A DNA stretch of 64,000 nucleotides. Origin: an uncultured Duncaniella sp. Its GTDB lineage: Bacteria; Bacteroidota; Bacteroidia; Bacteroidales; Muribaculaceae. The notes beneath the pieces were generated by a model. The model made no database searches and was not told the origin of the DNA. It saw nothing but the letters and a program-made list of their open reading frames with translations. Where the stretch lies: NCBI RefSeq assembly GCF_910578445.1, contig NZ_CAJTQC010000003.1, positions 1 to 64,000 of the forward strand, written 5' to 3'. Shown piece after piece: positions 51,246 through 59,678 of this stretch. The position numbers and the translations under genes are program-made. The number at the start of each line of letters is the position of its first letter. The first letter of the stretch is position 1.

Positions 51246-52343
51246 CTAAGATTTAAACAAACGGGAATCGCGGATGGTTTTTTCGAGTCCGGAAGTGAAA
51301 TCAGGCTCTCCGCGGTCAATGAATTCGACTTTGATAGGAACGTAGAAAATCGACTTCTTGAGACGATGGGGATAGTAAGGATTGTTGAGGATGCGGACGG
51401 CGTCCTTCTCAGTTGTGACAATGAATTTTCGTTTGCCCTGCATCTGGTCAAACAGGCGAGTGATTTCCTCCATGTCGGAGGAACTGAAGTTGTGGTGGTC
51501 GCTGAAACGCCTGAGCTGGACTTTGGCTTTCTGGCGACGCAGAAAACGGACAAACGGTTTGGGATTGGCAACTCCGGTGATAACGAGAATTGAAGTGTCG
51601 GCGCTCTGGGCATCAAGCGCCGGGATGTCGGTCACTTCTTCGGGGAAAATCGGGACAAGATGTCCGTAATTATATCTTGAGAAATAGAGTTTCTGATAAG
51701 GGAACAGTTTTAGATTTTCTTCAAAGATGCGGTAGTCCATCGCTTTCATGCCGAGCGGACATTTTGTCACAACTACGATTTCGGCTCTGTTCAGTGCACG
51801 GGATGGTTCGCGCAGACGACCGTAGGGCAGAAGCTTGTCTTTGAATACCGGACGATTGTATTCGGTGAGTATGACAGAGGCCGATGGCTTGACATATCTG
51901 TGCTGGAACGCATCGTCGAGGATAATCATGTCGAGTTTCGGATTGATTTCACGCATCTTTCTGATGCCTTCCGAACGTTTTTCGCATACGGCGAGTGTGA
52001 TGTCAGGCCCGAATTTTCGGTAGATCTGGTATGATTCGTCGCCGATGTCCTCCGGACGAGATTGCGGTGTGGCAAGCACAAATCCGCTTGTCGAACGTTT
52101 ATAGCCACGTGAAAGCACACCGATGTTATATCGTCCCAGCATTGAGCTGACGATGTATTCCACGTGTGGTGTTTTGCCTGTACCTCCTACGGCAAGGTTG
52201 CCAACGACCACAATCGGGATGTCAAACTCCTGTTGCTTCAGCATGCCATACTCAAACATCTTGTTGCGTATGGCGACTCCCATCCCGTAGAGTTGCGAGA
52301 TGGGATAGAGCAGAAGCATTGATAGAAATTTGCTGCGAGCCAA
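51246..52343 (-). CDS. lpxK: Tetraacyldisaccharide 4'-kinase
   Basis: LpxK adds the 4'-phosphate in lipid A synthesis at the inner membrane. The 365-residue protein has an N-terminal amphipathic part (LLLYPISQLYGMGVAIRNKMFE) and the Walker A block VVVGNLAVGGTGKTPHVEYI, then RGYKRSTSGFVLA and DDAFQHRYVKP. The first codon is TTG (52343); an ATG at 52319 is an alternative that removes eight residues. It lies 57 bases after sppA. Confidence 0.95.
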   Translation of the reverse strand: MARSKFLSMLLLYPISQLYGMGVAIRNKMFEYGMLKQQEFDIPIVVVGNLAVGGTGKTPHVEYIVSSMLGRYNIGVLSRGYKRSTSGFVLATPQSRPEDIGDESYQIYRKFGPDITLAVCEKRSEGIRKMREINPKLDMIILDDAFQHRYVKPSASVILTEYNRPVFKDKLLPYGRLREPSRALNRAEIVVVTKCPLGMKAMDYRIFEENLKLFPYQKLYFSRYNYGHLVPIFPEEVTDIPALDAQSADTSILVITGVANPKPFVRFLRRQKAKVQLRRFSDHHNFSSSDMEEITRLFDQMQGKRKFIVTTEKDAVRILNNPYYPHRLKKSIFYVPIKVEFIDRGEPDFTSGLEKTIRDSRLFKS

Positions 52344-52400
52344 TTAGTTCCGAGAGTTTGATGTTTGACTGTTTGTAATCAGACGGCGGGAGTGTTGCCG

Positions 52401-54182
52401 TTAAAGGGTGACATCGACAAAATCCATGCGACACTGGAGAGTCGACATGCCCTTGACGCGCTGGAGGGTCTCGTAGAGCGACGACATTTCTCCGAGTTCA
52501 TTGCGGACTATCGCAGCCTTGATGTCAGTGCCTGCTGCTTCGATTATGGAAGCATACCATTTCTGTTTGGGATTCGGATAGGTGCTGATGGTGTAGGACT
52601 CGACGTTAAGCTGCTTTGCCATTGCCGCTATGGCGGCGTCGAGGCCTCCGAGCTCATCGACAAGTCCGATGCGCAGGGCTTCACGACCGTCCCATACGCG
52701 GCCTTCGCCTATTTTCTTGATTGAGTCCTGAGAGATGTGGCGGCCTTCGGCACATCGTTTTGTGAACAGGTCGTAGCCGCGTTCCACATAAGCCTGCATG
52801 GCTGATGCCTCGGCAGGGGTCATGGGATCCATTATCGAGGGGAAGTTGCCGTTTGAATTGGTCTTGACTGTTCCGGTGTTTATGCCGAGTTTATCGGAGA
52901 GCAGGCGGTGGGCGTTGGGAATCATGCCGAATATGCCGATTGAGCCTGTAAGAGTCACCGGCTGTGCGAAAATCTTGTCAGCTCCGCAGCTGATATAGTA
53001 ACCGCCTGATGCAGCATAGTCTGCCATTGATACATAGAACGGTTTGCCTGTGAGTTTCTTGAACTGTTCGAGAGCTTCCCATATCTGTTCTGATGCAAAT
53101 GCGCTTCCACCGGGTGAGTTGACATACATTATAAGGGCGTCGATGTCGTCGTTTTCTGCAAGGTCGAGGATTTCAGGGACCATGTCGGCTGCGACTATGC
53201 CGTCGCCACTTTCGTCAGTGATGTCACCGCAGGCATAGAGGATTGCTATTTCTGCCCCCTTGCCATTGCCGACTTTGGTTATATCGGCGGTCTTTGCATA
53301 GTCAGAAACAGAGATGTAGTCAACATCCTTGATTTTGTCATGGCCGGTGAGGTCGGCAAGTTTTTGATCGAATTCGTGGCGGTAGACGAGGGCGTCGACG
53401 ATTCCGTCGCTGACATATTCCTTGGTGTCTTTTGTGAAGATGAAATTGTCGGCCCATTCGTTGACTTTGGTGACATCGACACCTCTCGACTCTGCGATTG
53501 TCGAGCTGATGGTCGACCAGATGTTGTCAAGGTAGAGCTGCTGCTGTTCGCGCGACGGTTCGCTCATATTGTCAAGAATGAAGGGCTCGACGGCGCTTTT
53601 GTATGTGCCGACTTTTACAACCTGCACATCAACTCCTATTTTCTCAAGAAATTTGTGGAAGAAAAGGGTTGTTGCAGACAGACCTCTGACATCGACAGAG
53701 CCTATCGGATTGATGAAAAGACTGTCGGCGGCGCTTGCAATGTAGTAATCACCCTGTGTGTATGAATCGCCATAGGCATAAATCCATTTGTCGGGAGCTG
53801 TCTGTTTGAACTTGTGGAGAGATTCGATTATAGCAGCGCGCTGCGCAAGTCCTGCGGCCGATCCGGAGCAGTTGATGACAATGCCTTTGATACGGTCGTC
53901 GGTCGATGCGGCTTCGATAGAGCCTGTAATATCAGAGAGAATGGTGATTCCTTTATCCTCTTCCTTGATTATGGACATGAAGTCGATTTTGGGCTGGCGG
54001 TCGAGGATTGAGCCGGAGAGGTCGAGCCGGAGTATAGAGTTGTCCTTTACGTCAACAGTGGATGAGCCTGCGGAACGGGCGATAGCCGCTGCGGCTACAA
54101 TAAAAATACCGAAGATAGCCAGCAGCAGAGAAAACCAGATGCCGGCAAGCGTAGCGAGAAAAGAGATGAAAAATTTTTTCAT
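52401..54182 (-). CDS. sppA: Signal peptide peptidase SppA, long type
   Basis: SppA degrades signal peptides left in the membrane. At 593 residues it is the 67-kDa type with two tandem domains. One membrane helix is at residues about 3-33. The N-terminal half has WIYAYGDSYTQGDYYIASAADSLFINPIGSVDVRG, where the catalytic Lys region lies in homologues. The C-terminal half has the nucleophile Ser region in MYVNSPGGSAFASEQIWEAL. A consensus promoter lies about 45 bases upstream. It heads the operon sppA-lpxK-punA-thiL. Confidence 0.95.
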   Translation of the reverse strand: MKKFFISFLATLAGIWFSLLLAIFGIFIVAAAAIARSAGSSTVDVKDNSILRLDLSGSILDRQPKIDFMSIIKEEDKGITILSDITGSIEAASTDDRIKGIVINCSGSAAGLAQRAAIIESLHKFKQTAPDKWIYAYGDSYTQGDYYIASAADSLFINPIGSVDVRGLSATTLFFHKFLEKIGVDVQVVKVGTYKSAVEPFILDNMSEPSREQQQLYLDNIWSTISSTIAESRGVDVTKVNEWADNFIFTKDTKEYVSDGIVDALVYRHEFDQKLADLTGHDKIKDVDYISVSDYAKTADITKVGNGKGAEIAILYACGDITDESGDGIVAADMVPEILDLAENDDIDALIMYVNSPGGSAFASEQIWEALEQFKKLTGKPFYVSMADYAASGGYYISCGADKIFAQPVTLTGSIGIFGMIPNAHRLLSDKLGINTGTVKTNSNGNFPSIMDPMTPAEASAMQAYVERGYDLFTKRCAEGRHISQDSIKKIGEGRVWDGREALRIGLVDELGGLDAAIAAMAKQLNVESYTISTYPNPKQKWYASIIEAAGTDIKAAIVRNELGEMSSLYETLQRVKGMSTLQCRMDFVDVTL

Positions 54183-54225
54183 TCCGAATAAGTTGATGTG
54201 AATGATTGATAACGCTAAAACTCTA

Positions 54226-54257
54226 CAAAATTACGACATCGCTTCGTCAATAACAAA
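54226..54257 (-). promoter_or_regulatory. Promoter of the sppA operon
   Basis: Minus-strand TTTG (54257-54254), 20 bases, TAATTTTG (54233-54226). The bases 54258-54450 between the two divergent promoters show nothing I can support. Confidence 0.7.
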
Positions 54258-54458
54258 TTTTTTGCCTAATAATAAACATGTAACAGAAATACGGATGTAA
54301 ATCTTCAGCCGTAAAGAACAATGGGTGATAACACCCTCTAAGGCTCGACGACGGCATGCGGTTGGGAGATGGTAGTGTAGTAAATGTAAAAACTGATACT
54401 TTTTTAACAAAGATATGTCAAATGTGTAAAAATCACGGTTTAGGGGTCGATAGTTTGC

Positions 54459-54488
54459 TTTGATAATTGGAATTAATCTATAACTTTG
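54459..54488 (+). promoter_or_regulatory. Promoter of the AraC regulator gene
   Basis: TTTG (54459-54462), 18 bases, TAACTTTG (54481-54488). Another TTTG at 54454-54457 is an alternative with 23 bases. Confidence 0.6.
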
Positions 54489-54558
54489 CAGGAAAGGTTT
54501 CAGCCTTTATTCTCCTAATCCCTTACCGACAGTTCTATACTATCTTTAAAATCGCGCC

Positions 54559-55434
54559 ATGAATAAGATTATAACTGAAATCACTCCATTGTCGGAGAAA
54601 GACTGCTTTTATCTGATTGACAGGTATAAGGACCGTTTTACTTATCCGGTTCACCGTCATGCCGAATATGAATTGAATTTCGTTTCGAACTGCGACGGAG
54701 CGCGCAGGGTGGTCGGAGATTCCATCGAGACTCTCGGTCATTATGATCTTGTGCTTATCGGAAACGGAATAGAACATGGCTGGGAACAGCATGAGTGTAC
54801 GAGTGACAAGATTCGTGAGATTACGATACAATTTTCACCTGATCTTTTTGGAGAGACTTTTTTGGCAAAGACACAGCTGTCGAGCATAAGACGTATGCTT
54901 GAAAACAGTTCAAACGGCATCGCTTTCACATGTGAGGGAATCATGAGGGTGTTTAACAAGCTCGACACGCTTACTAAAATAGAGTCGGGATTCTACCGGA
55001 TGCTTGAGCTGATGTCGATACTCCATGAACTGGCCGAGGACGGGCATTACCGACGTTTGTCGAGCTCGTCGTTCGCGTCGATGAAGCCGGTCGGCGACAG
55101 CAGGCGTGTGCGTAAGGTGAAGGATTATATAAATGCCCATTATAAGGAGGATATCCGGCTTAACGATCTTGCGGATCTGGTCGGGATGACACCTACGGCC
55201 TTCAGCCGGTTTTTCAAGTTGAGGACAGGACGTTCGATTTCTGATTATGTGATTGATATAAGGCTTGGTCATGCCACGCGTCAGCTCGTCGACTCAACGA
55301 CTTCCGTGTCGGAAATATGTTATGGATGCGGATTCAACAATGTGTCGAATTTCAACCGTATTTTCAAAAAGAAAAAGGGCAATTCGCCTAAGGTGTTCCG
55401 TGAAATCTATCAACATCACAAAGTGCTCGTATAA
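54559..55434 (+). CDS. AraC-family transcriptional regulator of the polysaccharide locus
   Basis: The 291-residue protein has an N-terminal cupin-like sensor (about 15-95: YPVHRHAEYELNFVSNC, then HYDLVLIGNGIEHGW) and a C-terminal pair of helix-turn-helix units (about 185-285: VKDYINAHYKEDIRLNDLADLVGMTPTAFSRFFKLRTGRSISDYVIDIRLGHA, then VSEICYGCGFNNVSNFNRIFKKKKGNSPKVFRE). This is the AraC/XylS layout, which binds a sugar and activates promoters. It sits first in the polysaccharide locus, in the same direction as the enzymes and 20 bases before the first one, so it probably controls them and itself. Most Bacteroides loci of this kind use hybrid two-component or SusR regulators instead. Confidence 0.9.
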   Translation: MNKIITEITPLSEKDCFYLIDRYKDRFTYPVHRHAEYELNFVSNCDGARRVVGDSIETLGHYDLVLIGNGIEHGWEQHECTSDKIREITIQFSPDLFGETFLAKTQLSSIRRMLENSSNGIAFTCEGIMRVFNKLDTLTKIESGFYRMLELMSILHELAEDGHYRRLSSSSFASMKPVGDSRRVRKVKDYINAHYKEDIRLNDLADLVGMTPTAFSRFFKLRTGRSISDYVIDIRLGHATRQLVDSTTSVSEICYGCGFNNVSNFNRIFKKKKGNSPKVFREIYQHHKVLV

Positions 55435-55454
55435 CTAAACTATTTATTATAAAT

Positions 55455-56468
55455 ATGAAATCATTACCTGCAATTATAGTATCGGCTGTCGCTTTAGGCA
55501 TGATGGCCGGATGCGGTCATGGGTCACAGCAGTCAGCCAATGTGGAAAATGCAGAAAACGATACGATGGCTGTCATTCCTCTTCACGTCAGCGGGACAGC
55601 TCTTGTCAATGCCGATGGCGACACGGTCGTGCTCAACGGACCTTCGCTCGGATGGCATTCAAACTGGGGACGCTTCTACAATGAGGGGACTGTAAGGGCC
55701 GTAAAGGAGAAATGGGGGGCAAATATTGTCCGCGCGGCCATAGGGGCTCATCCATCGGGTGATTGCGTCAACGGCTACTCTGTCGATTCGGCCAATGCTG
55801 TCAATCTTGCCATGAAGGTTATTGATGCGGCAATCGCCAATCAGATGTATGTCATCTGCGACTGGCATTCGCATGAAAACACTCTTCCCGATGCCAAGAA
55901 TTTCTTTTCAGTCATAACGGAAAAGTATGGCGATACGCCCAACATACTCTATGAAATCTGGAATGAGCCGCTTGAGATACCTTGGCAGGAAATCAAGGAT
56001 TATGCCAATCAACTGATACCGGTCATCAGAAAGAATGCTCCCGGTTCAGTCATTATTGTCGGCACTCCAAAATGGGATCAGGATGTGGATATAGCAGCTG
56101 AGTCTCCGATTGAACAGCCAAACCTTCTTTATTCTCTCCATTATTATGCCGGGACCCACAAAGACTGGAACAGGGATAAGGCCCGGAAGGCAATTGAGGC
56201 AGGGTTGCCTCTCATTGTTTCGGAATGTGGTTCGATGGATCACACCGGTGACGGTCCGATTGACTACGTTTCATGGCAGGAATGGATGGATTTTGCCGAC
56301 AGAAATAAGCTTTCAGTGCTGATGTGGGACATCGCTGATAAGGATGAAAGCTGCTCGATGATTTCATCTACGGCCTCGGACAATGGTATGGAATGGACTG
56401 ACGCCGACCTTAAAGAGTGGGCGAAACTGGCGCGGAAGACCATCATGGAGCGAAACAGCCGGAAATAA
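55455..56468 (+). CDS. GH5 lipoprotein, endoglucanase-like
   Basis: The 337-residue protein has a lipoprotein signal (MMAGCGHG, Cys near 20) and one GH5 domain (about 45-335). Markers are VVLNGPSLGWHSNWG, the acid/base Glu E171 in YEIWNEPL, YSLHYYAGTHK, the nucleophile E257 in VSECGS, and MWDIADKDESCSM. The sequence pattern is closest to subfamily 2 endoglucanases, from memory. It would cleave beta-1,4-glucan or the glucose-containing stretches of glucomannan at the cell surface or periplasm. It follows the AraC gene closely. Confidence 0.85.
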   Translation: MKSLPAIIVSAVALGMMAGCGHGSQQSANVENAENDTMAVIPLHVSGTALVNADGDTVVLNGPSLGWHSNWGRFYNEGTVRAVKEKWGANIVRAAIGAHPSGDCVNGYSVDSANAVNLAMKVIDAAIANQMYVICDWHSHENTLPDAKNFFSVITEKYGDTPNILYEIWNEPLEIPWQEIKDYANQLIPVIRKNAPGSVIIVGTPKWDQDVDIAAESPIEQPNLLYSLHYYAGTHKDWNRDKARKAIEAGLPLIVSECGSMDHTGDGPIDYVSWQEWMDFADRNKLSVLMWDIADKDESCSMISSTASDNGMEWTDADLKEWAKLARKTIMERNSRK

Positions 56469-56533
56469 TCGAGATGACACCCTGATTATTAGGATATAAG
56501 TAAAATAAATAAACCATTCATCACATAAAAAAC

Positions 56534-58000
56534 ATGCGACTCTCAATCATAAGGCGGATGATGCCATTTCTTATCGCCGGCTTGCCTCTGGCCCTGCCGG
56601 GAGTGGAACTTCCTGAGATTATCGGAGACAATGCCGTGTTTCAGCAGCAGTCTGAAGCTCGTCTATGGGGCTGGAGTAAGCCCGGAAGCAAAGTGAAGGT
56701 TACGCCATCATGGTCTGATGGAAAAAGTTATACCGCACAGGCCGATAATCTCACTGGCCGTTGGGTCGTCGAAGTCGAGACTCCGAAGGCTTCTTTTGAC
56801 GCTCAAAGCGTTAGTTTTGAAGACAATGAATCCACTGTCACTATAAATAATGTGCTGATAGGCGAGGTCTGGTTTTGTTCCGGACAGTCCAACATGGAGA
56901 TGCCTTTGCGCGGATTTTGGTGTCAGCCAGTCGAAGGAGCGGCACAGGCCATAGCTTATTCGGGTAAGTATCCGGGAATCCGTATGGTCACGATTCCTAA
57001 AAAAGGGGCTTATCAGCCACAGGATAAAGTTGAGGGCAGATGGAAAGAGTCGCTCCCGGAAAATGCGGCTGATTTTTCGGCGCTCGCTTACTACTTCGCC
57101 ACCTCGCTTACGGATATGCTTAATGTCCCTGTCGGGATAATAAGCTGTGCTTACGGAGGCTCGAAGGTCGAAGGCTGGATGCCAAAGGAGAAGCTCGACA
57201 CTTATGCAGGATGGGACATGGCAAAGGAGGAGAACGACCCGGCCATGAATGAATATGAACGCATAGGGGTGATGTATAACGCAATGCTTCATCCTGTCAT
57301 CGGCTATACCGTCAAAGGTTTCCTGTGGAATCAGGGCGAATCAAATGTGGGCCGTCATGATGAATATCCCGAACATCAGCGCGATATGGTTGAGATATGG
57401 CGTGAGAAGTGGGGCAGGGGTGATTTACCGTTCTATTTTGTCGAGTTGCCGGGCTGGAAATATGGAAACGGAGATGAGACTGCGGCCGCATATTTCCGTG
57501 AATGTCAGCATAGGGCTGCGGAGATAACCCCCAACAGCGGTATTGTATGCACGACGGACTTGATGTATCCGTTTGAACTGGAGGATATTCATGCCCGCAA
57601 AAAGCGTGAAATCGGGGAACGGCTTGCGTTCATGGCTGCTGCCCGTACATATGGGGTTAACGGTGTTCCACACACTTATCCTACATTTAAATCAGTTGAG
57701 TTAAACGGCTCTACGGCGTTGTTGCGATTCAACAATGCCGATGCCGGACTGAATCCCAATATGAATCTTCCCGGTTTTGAAGTGGCCGGCGATGACAGGA
57801 TTTTTTATCCTGCCAATGCAACCGAGGACTGGAACGAACGCACTGTGACAGTCAGCTCCGACAAGGTGAATGACATAAAGGCTGTGCGCTATTGTTTCCA
57901 TAATTTTGCCATAGGTCAGCTTAAGGATATGTACGGCATGCCTCTTGTCCCATTCCGGACCGATAATTGGGATGAGGCCAAACGGTCTGTGACAAACTGA
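56534..58000 (+). CDS. SGNH acetylesterase (sialate O-acetylesterase-like)
   Basis: The 488-residue protein has a signal peptide (about 1-22), a beta-sandwich (about 25-110), and an SGNH hydrolase core with S119 in FCSGQSNMEMPL, GFLWNQGESNVGRHDEYP, and the D351-I-H353 motif in LEDIHARKKREIGERLA. The family is named for sialate 9-O-acetylesterases but also includes esterases that remove acetyl groups from plant polysaccharides. Given the flanking GH5 genes, an acetylmannan or acetylglucomannan esterase is the best inference. Confidence 0.85.
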   Translation: MRLSIIRRMMPFLIAGLPLALPGVELPEIIGDNAVFQQQSEARLWGWSKPGSKVKVTPSWSDGKSYTAQADNLTGRWVVEVETPKASFDAQSVSFEDNESTVTINNVLIGEVWFCSGQSNMEMPLRGFWCQPVEGAAQAIAYSGKYPGIRMVTIPKKGAYQPQDKVEGRWKESLPENAADFSALAYYFATSLTDMLNVPVGIISCAYGGSKVEGWMPKEKLDTYAGWDMAKEENDPAMNEYERIGVMYNAMLHPVIGYTVKGFLWNQGESNVGRHDEYPEHQRDMVEIWREKWGRGDLPFYFVELPGWKYGNGDETAAAYFRECQHRAAEITPNSGIVCTTDLMYPFELEDIHARKKREIGERLAFMAAARTYGVNGVPHTYPTFKSVELNGSTALLRFNNADAGLNPNMNLPGFEVAGDDRIFYPANATEDWNERTVTVSSDKVNDIKAVRYCFHNFAIGQLKDMYGMPLVPFRTDNWDEAKRSVTN

Positions 58001-58082
58001 CCGTTAGATGTAAATCCTTAATTACGATAAGTTTAAATGTAGTTATCTGCGTATCATATATAATTATTCTGTTATCCACTTC

Positions 58083-58121
58083 TTTCACCCATTGCAAATT
58101 TAAGTGCATGATTGGGTGAAA
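58083..58121 (+). other. Hairpin between the esterase and the second GH5 gene
   Basis: TTTCACCCA (58083-58091) pairs with TGGGTGAAA (58113-58121). AAAA and no T-run follow, so it is more likely an mRNA processing or stability element than a terminator. Confidence 0.45.
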
Positions 58122-58162
58122 AAAGTGTGATAATACAAATCTGACGTAAAAACTATTGACCC

Positions 58163-59464
58163 ATGAAAGATATAAAAAGCTTAGTTATTGCCGCTGCTTC
58201 TACAATTGTGATTTCAGCCTGTGGCGGAGGGAAATCTTCGGCGGTCGCCGAAAAGCATGTCGATTTTGTCACTGTAAGTGACGGGAAATTCAAAATCGGT
58301 GATTCGACCTATCGATTCATAGGCACAAACTTCTGGTATGGCCCGATTCTGGCTTCGGAAGGAGTCGGAGGGAATCGCGAGCGTCTTGCACGCGAACTTG
58401 ATTATCTTCAGGAAATTGGGGTGGATAATTTACGTGTCCTCGCCGGCGCTGACGGGATTGAAGGGCTTGCCTCGCACATAGCGCCGACTTTGCAGACTGC
58501 GCCGGGAGTCTACAACGACACTCTGCTTGCAGGTATGGACTATTTTCTTGCCGATCTTGAAAAACGCGGCATGAAGGCTGTGATTTATCTTAACAATGCA
58601 TGGGAGTGGAGCGGCGGTTTCTCTACATATCTTGAGTGGGCAGGTGCAGGCAAGGCTGTAAATCCGGCTGATGCAGGCTATCCGGCTTATATGGAGTATG
58701 CGTCCAATTTTGTCCGCAACGATTCGGCAAAGGTGCTTGCAGCAAACCATGTGAGGGCAATCGTCGGGCGCACTAATTCGATTACCGGCCGTCCATACAG
58801 CGAGTCGCCAGCCATAATGTCATGGCAGATAGCCAATGAACCGCGTCCTTTCTCTCAGGAAAGTATGCGTCCTTTTGCAGAATGGATAGGAGAGACGGCA
58901 CGGCTGATTAAAAGCATTGATGCCAACCATCTTGTGTCGGTCGGGAGCGAGGGCTCGTGGGGATGTGAGAATTCGATGGATTTATGGACTGAAATCCATT
59001 CCATCCCGGAGGTTGACTACGCTACGATTCATATATGGCCATATAACTGGAGCTGGATTCCGCAGACTGCGGTTTCCGACAGTGTACAAGTAGCTATAGA
59101 TAATACACGAAAGTATATTGGAGAGCATTATCAGGCTCTTGCCGGGAACGGGACATTGAAGCCGATTGTCCTTGAAGAATTCGGCTATCCGCGCGATGCC
59201 ATGTCCTATTCTCCCGGTTCGCCGACTACAGGCCGGGATAATTACTATCGTTTCATATTTGATGAGGTCGCCGACGGAGGGCATCTGGCCGGTGTAAATT
59301 TCTGGGCGTGGGGTGGATTCGCTCAGCCGGTTCATCAGACATGGGAGCTTGGCGACGACTATACCGGCGACCCTGCTCAAGAAGCTCAAGGGCTTAATTC
59401 AGTATTTGTCGCTGATTCGACAACAATCGCTATAATACGCAAAGGAGTGTTAAAATTACACTAA
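58163..59464 (+). CDS. GH5 lipoprotein, mannanase-like
   Basis: The 433-residue protein has a lipoprotein signal (VISACGGGKS, Cys near 20) and a GH5 domain. Markers are YRFIGTNFWYGPILAS, VDNLRVLAGADG, YLNNAWEWSGGFSTYLEW, the acid/base E226 in WQIANEPRP, HIWPYNWSWI, the nucleophile E339 in VLEEFGYPRD, and FWAWGGFAQP. This is the pattern of endo-beta-1,4-mannanases (subfamily 7 type, from memory). With the endoglucanase-like GH5 and the esterase, it points to an acetylated glucomannan. It would cut the backbone before import by SusCD. Confidence 0.87.
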   Translation: MKDIKSLVIAAASTIVISACGGGKSSAVAEKHVDFVTVSDGKFKIGDSTYRFIGTNFWYGPILASEGVGGNRERLARELDYLQEIGVDNLRVLAGADGIEGLASHIAPTLQTAPGVYNDTLLAGMDYFLADLEKRGMKAVIYLNNAWEWSGGFSTYLEWAGAGKAVNPADAGYPAYMEYASNFVRNDSAKVLAANHVRAIVGRTNSITGRPYSESPAIMSWQIANEPRPFSQESMRPFAEWIGETARLIKSIDANHLVSVGSEGSWGCENSMDLWTEIHSIPEVDYATIHIWPYNWSWIPQTAVSDSVQVAIDNTRKYIGEHYQALAGNGTLKPIVLEEFGYPRDAMSYSPGSPTTGRDNYYRFIFDEVADGGHLAGVNFWAWGGFAQPVHQTWELGDDYTGDPAQEAQGLNSVFVADSTTIAIIRKGVLKLH

Positions 59465-59497
59465 TCTTGCCATTTAGACGGTTCGTTACAAAGCTTG

Positions 59498-59564
59498 TGG
59501 CAAAAGTGTTATTAGGTGATAAAATAGTGTAAGTCTCTATGGTGACTTTGCACTACTTTTGCCA
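59498..59564 (+). promoter_or_regulatory. Inverted repeat in the leader of susC
   Basis: TGGCAAAAGT (59498-59507) and ACTTTTGCCA (59555-59564) are perfect 10-base arms 47 bases apart, with a -7-like TGACTTTG (59543-59550) between them. It could be a regulator site or an mRNA stem. The rest of 59465-59678 shows nothing else. Confidence 0.4.
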
Positions 59565-59678
59565 TGTCTAATTTTTGAATTGTGAATAATATCAAGTATT
59601 CATTAGTCCTACAGGCCTTAATCACTATTACCTAATTATATTATATGAATTTTTAATCTCTTACCTTAAAATTGCAAT

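Noticed and set aside
51155..51616. Upstream extension of punA
   Set aside because: It overlaps lpxK in another frame; the PNP start fits the ATG at 51154.
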